Source of the DNA: Candidatus Aminicenantota bacterium
GTDB lineage: Bacteria > Acidobacteriota > Aminicenantia > Aminicenantales > Saccharicenantaceae
Assembly: GCA_016867635.1 (NCBI GenBank)
Contig: VGJC01000007.1
Coordinates: 1 to 33,919 of the forward strand
Reading direction: 5' to 3'
Length of the DNA: 33,919 nucleotides
Shown: one piece after another, positions 1-6,687 of the stretch
Position numbering within the stretch: the stretch's first letter is position 1
Layout: each line of letters begins with the position of its first letter
The notes under the pieces: generated by a model
What the model was told of the DNA's origin: nothing
The model's input: only the letters and a program-made list of their open reading frames with translations
Database searches by the model: none
Position numbers and translations under genes: made by a program

Positions 1-527
1 GCCGGGCAGATGTACATGCAGGCGCCGCAGAGACGGCACTCTTCCGAGCGCATGTCGAACGGCGTCGAGATCTTCCTTTTGTAGCCGCGCTGCTGGAAGC
101 CGATGGCCCGGGCGTCCATCTGCTCGGCGCACATCCGGACGCAGAGCCCGCAGAGGATGCATTCCTCGTTCTTGGGTTTGAAGCGGACCCGCGTGACCCC
201 GAACTTCGAGGCCAGGTCCTGGAGCTGCTTGGAGCCCGGGGCGACGGAGAGCATGAGCTCGATCATCATCCGCCGGGCGTCCATGACCCGCTTCGTGTCG
301 GTCCGGACGACGAGGCCGGGCTCGGCGGGGTAGGTGCATGATGTCACGAGCTTCGACCGCCCCGGCTCGCCGATCTCGACGAGACAGAGCCGGCACCCCC
401 CGTAGGGCGTCAGGCCCTCGTGGTGGCAGAGGGTCGGGATCTCGAGGCCGTAGAACTTGGCGGTCTCGAGGACCGTCCAGCCCTCCTCGGCCTTGACCTG
501 CAGACCGTTGAGGATGAGTTCGATCAT
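1..527 (-). CDS. NuoG/HoxU/HydA-type iron-sulfur protein, N-terminal part (runs off the window)
   Basis: About 175 residues are visible; the 3' end lies beyond base 1. The protein opens with a plant-type [2Fe-2S] fold (C34, C45, C48 and C63, in CHHEG and GGCRLC contexts), followed by two four-Cys ferredoxin motifs (CILCGLCVRMC and CRLCGACMYIC). This is the order of the NuoG, HoxU and HydA N-termini, but the His-Cys3 [4Fe-4S] motif normally between the [2Fe-2S] domain and the ferredoxin motifs is absent: HoxU elsewhere in this window has it and this protein does not. It should carry electrons between the flavoprotein encoded upstream and another site. The start ATG overlaps the flavoprotein stop (ATGA), so the two are translationally coupled. 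Because the C-terminus is missing, I cannot tell a short HoxU-like linker from the N-terminus of an [FeFe]-hydrogenase or formate dehydrogenase catalytic subunit. Confidence 0.85.
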   Translation of the reverse strand, partial: MIELILNGLQVKAEEGWTVLETAKFYGLEIPTLCHHEGLTPYGGCRLCLVEIGEPGRSKLVTSCTYPAEPGLVVRTDTKRVMDARRMMIELMLSVAPGSKQLQDLASKFGVTRVRFKPKNEECILCGLCVRMCAEQMDARAIGFQQRGYKRKISTPFDMRSEECRLCGACMYICP

Positions 528-3500
528 ATGTCACGTCCTATGGCTTTCTTGCCGTCCTCGGTCTCGAGGTCGCACCTCAGGCAGCGGCGGGCCTCCTTGA
601 CGGCCACGTCCTTGGGGAAGCCGAGCTCGATCTCCTCGTGGCCGGACTTCCTCTTCGAGACCGGAAGGTGGGGCATCTTGGCCCGCTTGGCGTTTTGGAC
701 CTCGTCGTCCGAGAGCTTGACCGGCTCCACGTACATGGAGGGCCGCGTGAGCTCGTGGGTCCGGGGCAGGATGCGGCCCTCGAGGTAGTTCTCGATGGAC
801 CGGGCGGCCAGCTTGCCGGCGGCGATGGCGTCGACGACGCTGCTCGGGCCCGTGACGACGTCCCCTCCGGCGAACACCCCGGGCCGGGTCGTGGCCAGGG
901 TCGCCGGATCGACGATGATCGTCCCCCATTTGTCGGACAGGGTCAGGCCGTCGCTGTCCCGGAGGTAAGGCGTGTAGGCCCGTTCGCTGATGGCCAGGAT
1001 GAGCGTGTCGGCCGGGACCTGGAACTCCGAACCGGGCACGGGGACGGGCTTGCGCCGGCCGCTTTCGTCCTTGTCCCCGAGCTTCATTTCGAGGCATTCG
1101 ATGCCGACGACCCGGCCGTCGCTCGTCCGGACCCGGGTCGGGGCCGTGAGGAACCGAATCTTGATGCCCTCTTCGAGGGCCGCCTCGACCTCTTCCGCAT
1201 AGGCCGGCATCTCGTCCTTCGTCCGGCGGTAGAGGACCGTGACCTCCTTGACGCGCTTGTCGCGGAAGGCGACCCGGGCCGCGTCGATGGCCGAGTTGCC
1301 GCCTCCGACGACGGCCACTTTAGCCCCGAGCGGGACGGGGATCCCGAGGTGATGATCCTTTAAATATTCGAGGGCCTGGAGGACGCCCTCGGCCTCTTCG
1401 CCGGGCACTCCGATCTCGATGGGCTTGTGGGCCCCGGTCGCCAGAAAGACGGCCTTGTACCCCTGATGGTAGAGGTCGTCGAGACTGAAGTCTTTGCCCA
1501 TGGTCATGTTCGTCTTGATGTTGACGCCGCAGTCGATGAGATACTGGAGGTCGTCCTCGAGGATGTCCTTGGGCAGGCGATGGTCGGGGATGGTCACCCG
1601 GAGCATGCCGCCGGCGACGGGCAGGGATTCGAAGATCCTCGTCGGATAGCCCTTGCGGACCAGCTCGTAGGCCGCCGCCAGACCGGCCGGGCCGGCCCCG
1701 ACGATGGCCACCTTGTCCTCCTTGGTGACCGGGAACTTCTCCGGCTTGTCCATGCCCTTGGCCTTCGCCCAGTCCATGACGGAGCGCTTGAGGGCCCGGA
1801 TGGCGATGGGCTCGCCGATCTCGCCGGCCCGGCAGGCCGACTCGCAGGCCCGGCTGCAGACCCGGCCGCAGACCGACGGCAGAGGGTTGTCCTTGCGGAT
1901 GATGCGGAAGGCCTCTTCGAACTGCCGGCGGGCGACGAGAGAGATATAGGTGGCGGCTTCCTGGCCGAGGGGGCAGACGTACTGGCAGGGCGCGGAGACG
2001 ATCTCCTTGCAGACCATGGCCGGGCATCTTTTCTCGATGACGTGCTTCTCGTACTCCGATCGGAAGTATTTCAGGGTCGACAGGACGGGGTTGGCCGCCG
2101 TCTGGCCCAAGCCGCACATCGAGGCGTCCTTGACGGCCGCGGCCAGATCCTCGAGGACGGCGATGTCTTCCAGGGCCGCCCGCCCGTCCGTGACGTTCTT
2201 GAGGATCTCGTGCATCCGCTGGGTCCCTTCCCGGCAGGAGACGCACTTGCCGCACGACTCGTCGCGCAGGAAGTTCAGGAAGTACTTGGCAAGGTCGACC
2301 ATGCAGGTCTTCTCGTCCATGACGATCATGCCGCCCGAGCCCATGATCGACCCGGCCTGGGCCAGGCTCTGGTAGTCGATGGGCAGGTCCAGCATCTCCT
2401 TGGGAATGCAGCCGCCCGATGGTCCGCCGGTCTGGACGGCCTTGAACTTGCCGTTGCCCGGGATGCCGCCTCCGACGTCGAAGATGATCTCGCGCAGGGT
2501 CATGCCCATCGGGACCTCGACGAGGCCCGTGTTGTTGATCTTGCCGACCAGCGAGAAGATCTTGGTGCCCTTGCTGTTGTCGGTGCCGATCTTGGAGAAC
2601 CATTCGGCGCCTTTGTCGACGATGAGAGGCACGGTCCCCCAGGTCTCGACGTTATTGATGTTCGTCGGTTTCCGCCACAGGCCCTTTTGGGCCGGGAACG
2701 GCGGCCGTTGGCGGGGCTCGCCCACCCGGCCTTCGATGGAGGCGATGAGGGCCGTTTCCTCCCCGCACACGAACGCTCCGGCGCCCTTGGCGATGTGGAT
2801 GTCGAAGTCGAAGCCGGTCCCGAGGATGTTCTTCCCCAGGAGCCCGATCTTATAGAGCTCGTCGATGGCCAGGGTGACGTGCTTGACGGCCAGCGGGTAT
2901 TCGTCGCGGACGTAGAGATAACCGTCCCGGGCCCCGATGGCGTAGGCCCCGATCATCATCCCTTCGAGGACCCGATGCGGATTGCCCTCGAGGAGGCTGC
3001 GGTCCATGTAGGCCCCGGGGTCGCCCTCGTCGGCGTTGCAGATGACGTATTTGACGTCGCCCTTGGCCTTGCGGGCCAGCTCCCATTTCGTCCCGGTCGG
3101 GAAGCCGGCGCCGCCCCGGCCGCGAAGGCCGGAGGCCTTGACCTCGCCGACGACCTCGTCGGGGGTCATCTTCGTCAGGGCCTTGAGGAAGGGCCGGTAG
3201 CCGCCGATCGAGAAATAATCGTCGATCGACGTCGGATCGATGAGGGGATTGTCGCCGAGGACGATCCTCTTCTGCTTGCCGTAGAAGGGAATGGCCGATT
3301 CCTTGTCGGCCCGCTTCCCCGTCTCGGGATCGACGTAGAGAAGCTCGGGGAGGACCTTCTTCTTGCGGACGGTCTCGGTGATGATGGCCTTCGCCTTGCG
3401 GGGCTCGACCTTCTGGTAGAAAAGGCCATGGGGATGGATGAGGATGTTGGGCTCGGCCTCGCAAAAGCCGTGGCAGCCGGTGATCTTGAGATGGACGCGC

Positions 3501-3700
3501 TTCTCGAGCTTCTGGGCCTTGATGGCCCTCCGGAGCGATTCGATGACCTTCATCGAGCCCCGGGCCCGGCCGCAGGTCCCCGCGGAGACGGTCAGCGAGG
3601 GCCGGGTGTCGGCCTTGCGGGCCCGGACGAGTTCGTCGATGCGGGCCTTGAGGTCCTTCGCGGTTTCAAGCCTGTCGGTTTTCTTCATGGGAGGTCTCAT
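524..3700 (-). CDS. NuoF/HydB-GltD/NfnB fusion flavoprotein (predicted NADH/NADPH electron-bifurcating subunit)
   Basis: A 1058-residue fusion. Residues about 30-115 are a thioredoxin-like [2Fe-2S] domain (C43, C76, C80 visible; the usual first Cys is a Val). Residues about 135-550 are a 51-kDa NADH/FMN module: GRGGAGFPTG at 194-203, NADEGDPGAYMDR at 222-234, GAGAFVCGEE at 306-315, then an SLBB region and the [4Fe-4S] ligands C483, C486, C489 and C529. Residues 557-640 form a GltD-type Cys-rich domain (C559, C564, C572, C576, C611, C615, C619, C623). The rest is a two-dinucleotide oxidoreductase: VGAGPAGLAAA at 667-677 for FAD and VGGGNSAIDAA at 798-808 for NAD(P)H. HydB-type and NfnB-type subunits are both known from bifurcating enzymes; here they are one chain, so a complex linking NADH, NADPH and ferredoxin is inferred. 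I start at 3700, where ATG overlaps the nuoE stop; ATG at 3688 is possible. No clear ribosome site precedes either. Confidence 0.88.
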   Translation of the reverse strand: MRPPMKKTDRLETAKDLKARIDELVRARKADTRPSLTVSAGTCGRARGSMKVIESLRRAIKAQKLEKRVHLKITGCHGFCEAEPNILIHPHGLFYQKVEPRKAKAIITETVRKKKVLPELLYVDPETGKRADKESAIPFYGKQKRIVLGDNPLIDPTSIDDYFSIGGYRPFLKALTKMTPDEVVGEVKASGLRGRGGAGFPTGTKWELARKAKGDVKYVICNADEGDPGAYMDRSLLEGNPHRVLEGMMIGAYAIGARDGYLYVRDEYPLAVKHVTLAIDELYKIGLLGKNILGTGFDFDIHIAKGAGAFVCGEETALIASIEGRVGEPRQRPPFPAQKGLWRKPTNINNVETWGTVPLIVDKGAEWFSKIGTDNSKGTKIFSLVGKINNTGLVEVPMGMTLREIIFDVGGGIPGNGKFKAVQTGGPSGGCIPKEMLDLPIDYQSLAQAGSIMGSGGMIVMDEKTCMVDLAKYFLNFLRDESCGKCVSCREGTQRMHEILKNVTDGRAALEDIAVLEDLAAAVKDASMCGLGQTAANPVLSTLKYFRSEYEKHVIEKRCPAMVCKEIVSAPCQYVCPLGQEAATYISLVARRQFEEAFRIIRKDNPLPSVCGRVCSRACESACRAGEIGEPIAIRALKRSVMDWAKAKGMDKPEKFPVTKEDKVAIVGAGPAGLAAAYELVRKGYPTRIFESLPVAGGMLRVTIPDHRLPKDILEDDLQYLIDCGVNIKTNMTMGKDFSLDDLYHQGYKAVFLATGAHKPIEIGVPGEEAEGVLQALEYLKDHHLGIPVPLGAKVAVVGGGNSAIDAARVAFRDKRVKEVTVLYRRTKDEMPAYAEEVEAALEEGIKIRFLTAPTRVRTSDGRVVGIECLEMKLGDKDESGRRKPVPVPGSEFQVPADTLILAISERAYTPYLRDSDGLTLSDKWGTIIVDPATLATTRPGVFAGGDVVTGPSSVVDAIAAGKLAARSIENYLEGRILPRTHELTRPSMYVEPVKLSDDEVQNAKRAKMPHLPVSKRKSGHEEIELGFPKDVAVKEARRCLRCDLETEDGKKAIGRDI

Positions 3701-4164
3701 TTCTTGTACTTGCCGAGGATCGGGCCGACCTGCCGGACGGACGTGTGGGCGTGATAATCCTTGTCGACCACGACGACGGGCCCGATGGCGCAGCACCCGA
3801 GGCAGGCCACGGTCTCCAAGGTGAACGTGTTGTCCTTGGTCGTCTCGCCGGGCCGGACCTTGAGCCGCCGCTCGAACTCGTCGAGGATCTTGGGCCCGCC
3901 GCGGACGTGGCAGGCCGTGCCCAGGCAGACCGTGCAGGTATGTTTCCCCCGCGGCGTCAGGCTGAAGGCCCGGTAGAACGTGGCCACTCCGACGACGTCG
4001 GACAGGGGGATCTTCAAGACCTTGGCGACATAGCGCAGGGCTTCCTGGGGGAGGTAGTTGTGCTCGTTCTGGATGTCCTGGAGGATGGCGATCAGGCTGT
4101 CCTTCTTGCCGTCATGCTTGTCGATATACGACTGGATCTTCTCTTTATCGACGACCAAGTTCAT
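3697..4164 (-). CDS. NuoE-like [2Fe-2S] subunit (HydC-type)
   Basis: A 155-residue thioredoxin-like [2Fe-2S] protein of the NuoE/HydC family. The ligands are C80, C85, C121 and C125, in CLGTAC and CLGCC contexts, preceded by the usual helical N-terminal domain with VGVATFYRAF. It would pair with the NADH/FMN module encoded directly downstream, whose start codon overlaps its stop. The start is uncertain. A strong GGGAGGA ribosome site lies directly against the ATG at 4164, too close for good initiation, but has ideal spacing (about 7 bases) to an in-frame TTG two codons later (4158). The true start may therefore be TTG, giving 153 residues. It is first in its operon, about 165 bases after a predicted promoter. 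Confidence 0.92.
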   Translation of the reverse strand: MNLVVDKEKIQSYIDKHDGKKDSLIAILQDIQNEHNYLPQEALRYVAKVLKIPLSDVVGVATFYRAFSLTPRGKHTCTVCLGTACHVRGGPKILDEFERRLKVRPGETTKDNTFTLETVACLGCCAIGPVVVVDKDYHAHTSVRQVGPILGKYKK

Positions 4165-4336
4165 TCCTCCCGTTCGAAGTTGAGGTCTTTCCGCAGGGGA
4201 CCGGGGGCGACAGGGGCATGGTCGGGAGCGACGGAGGTGACGGGGGCGGAGGCGATGGTTCGGCCGTCGGCCGGCCCTGCTTGCCGGAAGAAGCTGCCTA
4301 GGGTAATGAGGCCATCTCCAATGGAATAAGAGCGGA

Positions 4337-4366
4337 TTTATAGCAGAACGCGTCCGGGATTGTCAA
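4337..4366 (-). promoter_or_regulatory. Promoter of the nuoE/flavoprotein operon
   Basis: On the minus strand TTGACA (4366-4361) and TATAAA (4342-4337) are 18 bases apart. The predicted start of transcription is near 4330, giving a leader of about 165 bases. The motif CGTCCGGGA occurs twice, at 4351-4359 and 4371-4379, exactly 20 bases apart: one copy inside the spacer and one just upstream of the -35 box, a plausible regulator site. Confidence 0.6.
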
Positions 4367-4403
4367 GCGCCGTCCGGGACCTCGGCACCGGGCCCGATTC
4401 GCT

Positions 4404-4425
4404 CCCGGCGGCCGCGGCGGCCGGG
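4404..4425 (-). terminator. GC-only hairpin after the CBS gene
   Basis: A CCCGGC/GCCGGG stem (4404-4409 with 4420-4425) encloses the self-complementary GCCGCGGC. It starts a few bases after the CBS-protein stop, at the end of the hydrogenase operon. There is no following T-run, so it is only a weak terminator candidate. Confidence 0.3.
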
Positions 4426-4429
4426 CCGT

Positions 4430-4867
4430 TCACATGTACTTGCCGATGGCGTAATCCTGAAGGCGCTCGATCGTGAACTGCTGATCGGCGATGAGCGATT
4501 TGACCACGTCGCCGATGGAGACGAGACCCACCAGGCCCTCCTCGCTCATCACGGGAAGATGCCGGATGCGCTTTTCGGTCATGAGGGCCATGCATTCCTC
4601 ATTGGTGGTCTCCGGCCGGACGCAATAGATGGGCGACGCCATGACCTCCCGGACCGGCGTATGGAGCGAGGACTTCCCCTCCAGGACGACCTTCCGTGCG
4701 TAGTCCCGCTCCGAGAAGATGCCGATCACTTTCCCGGCCTCCACGACCGGAAGAGCACCGATGTCCTTGTCGGCCAGGATCTTCAGAGCGTCATAGACTG
4801 TGGCGTCCGGGCTCGTGCTCCAGACGACATGGCCTTTCATTTTCAGCATGCTCCTGACGGTGTTCAT
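4430..4867 (-). CDS. Tandem CBS-domain protein
   Basis: A 145-residue protein made of just two CBS domains (about residues 8-65 and 73-130). Each ends with the family pattern GIFSERDYARK or GLVSIGDVVK. CBS pairs bind adenine nucleotides (AMP, ADP, ATP, SAM or NAD in different families) and work as stand-alone sensors or regulators of a partner. No enzyme or DNA-binding domain is attached. It is the last gene of the group-4 hydrogenase operon, 12 bases after the ferredoxin subunit, with a strong AAGGAGGG ribosome site. A role in tuning that complex to energy charge is inference from position only; unlinked CBS-pair proteins are common and many lack known functions. Confidence 0.9.
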   Translation of the reverse strand: MNTVRSMLKMKGHVVWSTSPDATVYDALKILADKDIGALPVVEAGKVIGIFSERDYARKVVLEGKSSLHTPVREVMASPIYCVRPETTNEECMALMTEKRIRHLPVMSEEGLVGLVSIGDVVKSLIADQQFTIERLQDYAIGKYM

Positions 4868-4879
4868 TGATGACCCTCC

Positions 4880-5506
4880 TTATAGGCCTGGGGAGCCGGT
4901 GCCGGAGAAATCGTCGATCGTGACGATCCTCTGGCGGCACCGGGCGCAGGCCTCCTTGATCTGGTCCTCGCGCCGGAGCCGGGATTTCGGCTTCGACGGC
5001 TCGACCTCGGCCAGCAGCCGCTCGGCGGCCAGGAGAAGAGTGGGATGGGCGAAGGCCTTGGCCCCCAGCCGCTCCTTGATCCAGAGGAGATGTTCCCGAC
5101 AGGCGATGACCTGGCCGCAGCACTCGCAGAGCACGAGCTCTTTCTCGACCGTTTCGAACGCCGCCGGGGCGGCGACGTCCTTGACGGCGAGCGAGTATTC
5201 GTCCGTGTTGAGGATGCCTTTGCCCGTGATGCATTGTTCCGCGCACTGACCGCACTGAATGCACGAGCCGAAATCGACACGCAGCCGGCGCACCTTGCCC
5301 GGGACGTCGTCGTCGGCCTCGATGGCTTGAGAGGGACACACTTGGGCGCAGGTCCCGCAGCCGACACAGTGATCCTTGTCGTATCGGGGCAGGCCGCGGT
5401 AGGCCGGGAAAGACGCGCTCGGCCCGGCCGGATATTTCGTCGTGTAGGGGGCGGAGAAAAACGACCTCAGCGCCTCGCCGATCTCCCGGACCTTAGGAAG
5501 ACGCAT
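4880..5506 (-). CDS. Ferredoxin-like subunit of the group-4 hydrogenase (MbhN/EchF/HyfH-type) with extra C-terminal Cys pairs
   Basis: A 208-residue NuoI-like protein. Two [4Fe-4S] motifs, C47/C50/C53/C57 and C82/C85/C88/C92, follow a short N-terminal segment (SFFSAPYTTKYP) typical of the membrane-docked ferredoxin subunit of energy-converting hydrogenases. It should pass electrons from the soluble donor to the NiFe small subunit. Beyond the ferredoxin core there is an extension with CxxC at C127/C130 and again at C187/C190, about 57 residues apart, consistent with a zinc-ribbon or rubredoxin-like knob; the helical segment between them is Leu/Ala-rich. It overlaps mrpG upstream by 14 bases and has a GAGGAGGG ribosome site. 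Good family assignment; the role of the extension is unknown. Confidence 0.87.
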   Translation of the reverse strand: MRLPKVREIGEALRSFFSAPYTTKYPAGPSASFPAYRGLPRYDKDHCVGCGTCAQVCPSQAIEADDDVPGKVRRLRVDFGSCIQCGQCAEQCITGKGILNTDEYSLAVKDVAAPAAFETVEKELVLCECCGQVIACREHLLWIKERLGAKAFAHPTLLLAAERLLAEVEPSKPKSRLRREDQIKEACARCRQRIVTIDDFSGTGSPGL

Positions 5507-5852
5507 GGCGGCCCTCCTCTTTCAACTCATGATCGGCTTCATAGAGATCGGCCACGCTTTCCGGGCAGAGGGGAACGCGGCTCCGGTGGGCGGCCCGGGC
5601 GATGGCGTGGGCGGAGATCGGCGCCGTGAGGAAGATGAAAGCGATGGCCAGAAGGACCTTGAAGCCGAAGCTGGTCAACCCCTTCAGGACGAAGACGCCG
5701 AAGAGCAGGCCTGCGGAGCCGAAGGTCACGCACTTTGTGGCGGCCTGAAGGCGGGTGTAGACGTCAGGCAAGCGGAGCAGGCCGAGAACGCCGAGGAAAT
5801 TGAAAAGCATCCCGATCCATATGAAGGCCATGCCGATCATGTGCCTAATCAT
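5493..5852 (-). CDS. Mrp antiporter-type subunit G (MrpG/MnhG/MbhC-like)
   Basis: A 119-residue membrane protein with three hydrophobic helices and the MnhG signature (FLGVLGLLRLPDVYTRLQAA at about 18-37). A hydrophilic, charged C-terminal tail of about 30 residues follows. In Mrp antiporters and Mbh hydrogenases this is one of the small subunits of the cation-translocating module. The start at 5852 overlaps the mrpF stop and has a GGGGAGG ribosome site; Met5 and Met8 are less well placed. It sits in the order mrpE-F-G as in Mrp operons. Confidence 0.9.
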   Translation of the reverse strand: MIRHMIGMAFIWIGMLFNFLGVLGLLRLPDVYTRLQAATKCVTFGSAGLLFGVFVLKGLTSFGFKVLLAIAFIFLTAPISAHAIARAAHRSRVPLCPESVADLYEADHELKEEGRHASS

Positions 5853-6183
5853 CGAGACGCCTCCCCTCGAGGACCTTGGCGAAGGCCAGGGCGGCGACGA
5901 AGCTCAGGAGCGCCCAGATGAGGGCGATGTCCATGAAGAACCCTTGCTCGTAATAGAGGCCGAGAAGGGCCAGCACGCCGATGATGAGGACGCCCAGGAT
6001 GTCCAGGGCGATCACCCGGTCGGCCGGGCTGGGCCCGCGGATGACCCGGTAGAGGACGACGAGGGCGCTGAACAGGCTGACGTTGATGAGCTTGACCAGG
6101 AGCGGCCCTTCGAACACGAAGAAGTTGAGGCCGGCCAGGGCGCCGATGACGATCGCTCCGGCCAGCCAGCGCAGGATTCTCAT
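5845..6183 (-). CDS. Mrp antiporter-type subunit F (MrpF/MnhF/MbhB-like)
   Basis: A 112-residue protein with three transmembrane helices. The MnhF core YRVIRGPSPADRVIALDILG (about residues 45-64) is intact, including the Pro-Ser-x-x-Asp-Arg segment and the helix aspartate. The N-terminus carries one more hydrophobic helix than the shortest MrpF proteins. In Mbh and Mrp structures this subunit helps line the sodium path. The start overlaps the mrpE stop (ATGA), with GGAGA upstream. Confidence 0.9.
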   Translation of the reverse strand: MRILRWLAGAIVIGALAGLNFFVFEGPLLVKLINVSLFSALVVLYRVIRGPSPADRVIALDILGVLIIGVLALLGLYYEQGFFMDIALIWALLSFVAALAFAKVLEGRRLDD

Positions 6184-6683
6184 TCGAAAATCTCCTTCAG
6201 GGTCCGTTCGAAACGCCCGCCGATCCTCCTGGTGTTCTCCTCGATGTCGGTCCCGTCGACGGAGAGGCAGTGGATATAGAGTTCTCCGCCCTCGGGATGG
6301 ATGTCCACGGTGAACGTCCCCGGCGTGAGGGTGATGGAGTTGGCCAGGATGGTCAGGGCCGTGTCCCTCGTGAGACCGGTCCGGATCTTGACGATGCCGG
6401 GCCGGATCGGGCGAAGGGGATGGAGGACGATCATGGCGACCTGAACGTTGGCCTTGATCATCTCCCACAGGAACCGGAGAAAATAAAGGAGCGAGAAACC
6501 GGCCCGCCGAAGGAACCCGCGGCGGGGAAACCCGGTCAGGAAATGCCCGGCGACGAAGGTCACCACGAAGGCGACCACGATTCCCGCGGCCATCTCCTGG
6601 ACGCCGGCGCCCGCCGTCAAGGCCATCCAAGCTAAAAAAGCCAGGGCGAAAACGAGGATCCGGCTTTGCGTTCGGGCTTTCAT
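6180..6683 (-). CDS. Mrp antiporter-type subunit E (MrpE/MnhE/MbhA-like)
   Basis: A 167-residue protein. Two or three N-terminal transmembrane helices (about 10-30, 32-48, 62-90) are followed by a cytoplasmic domain. The family motif with LANSITLTPGTFTVDI is at about 112-127, and YIHCLSVDG at 135-143. Lengths and motifs match MnhE. It starts 4 bases after the upstream mrpD-like gene, with GGAGAA ahead of the ATG. It completes, with F and G, the small-subunit set of the cation-translocating module. Confidence 0.9.
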   Translation of the reverse strand: MKARTQSRILVFALAFLAWMALTAGAGVQEMAAGIVVAFVVTFVAGHFLTGFPRRGFLRRAGFSLLYFLRFLWEMIKANVQVAMIVLHPLRPIRPGIVKIRTGLTRDTALTILANSITLTPGTFTVDIHPEGGELYIHCLSVDGTDIEENTRRIGGRFERTLKEIFE

Positions 6684-6687
6684 GTTC

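Noticed and set aside
1427-3754. Long plus-strand reading frame opposite the fusion flavoprotein gene
   Set aside because: It lies antisense to a protein with clear FMN, FAD and Fe-S motifs, has no recognisable domain and arises from the codon pattern of GC-rich DNA. The same applies to frames at 6682-8196, 9106-10914 and 18340-19824.
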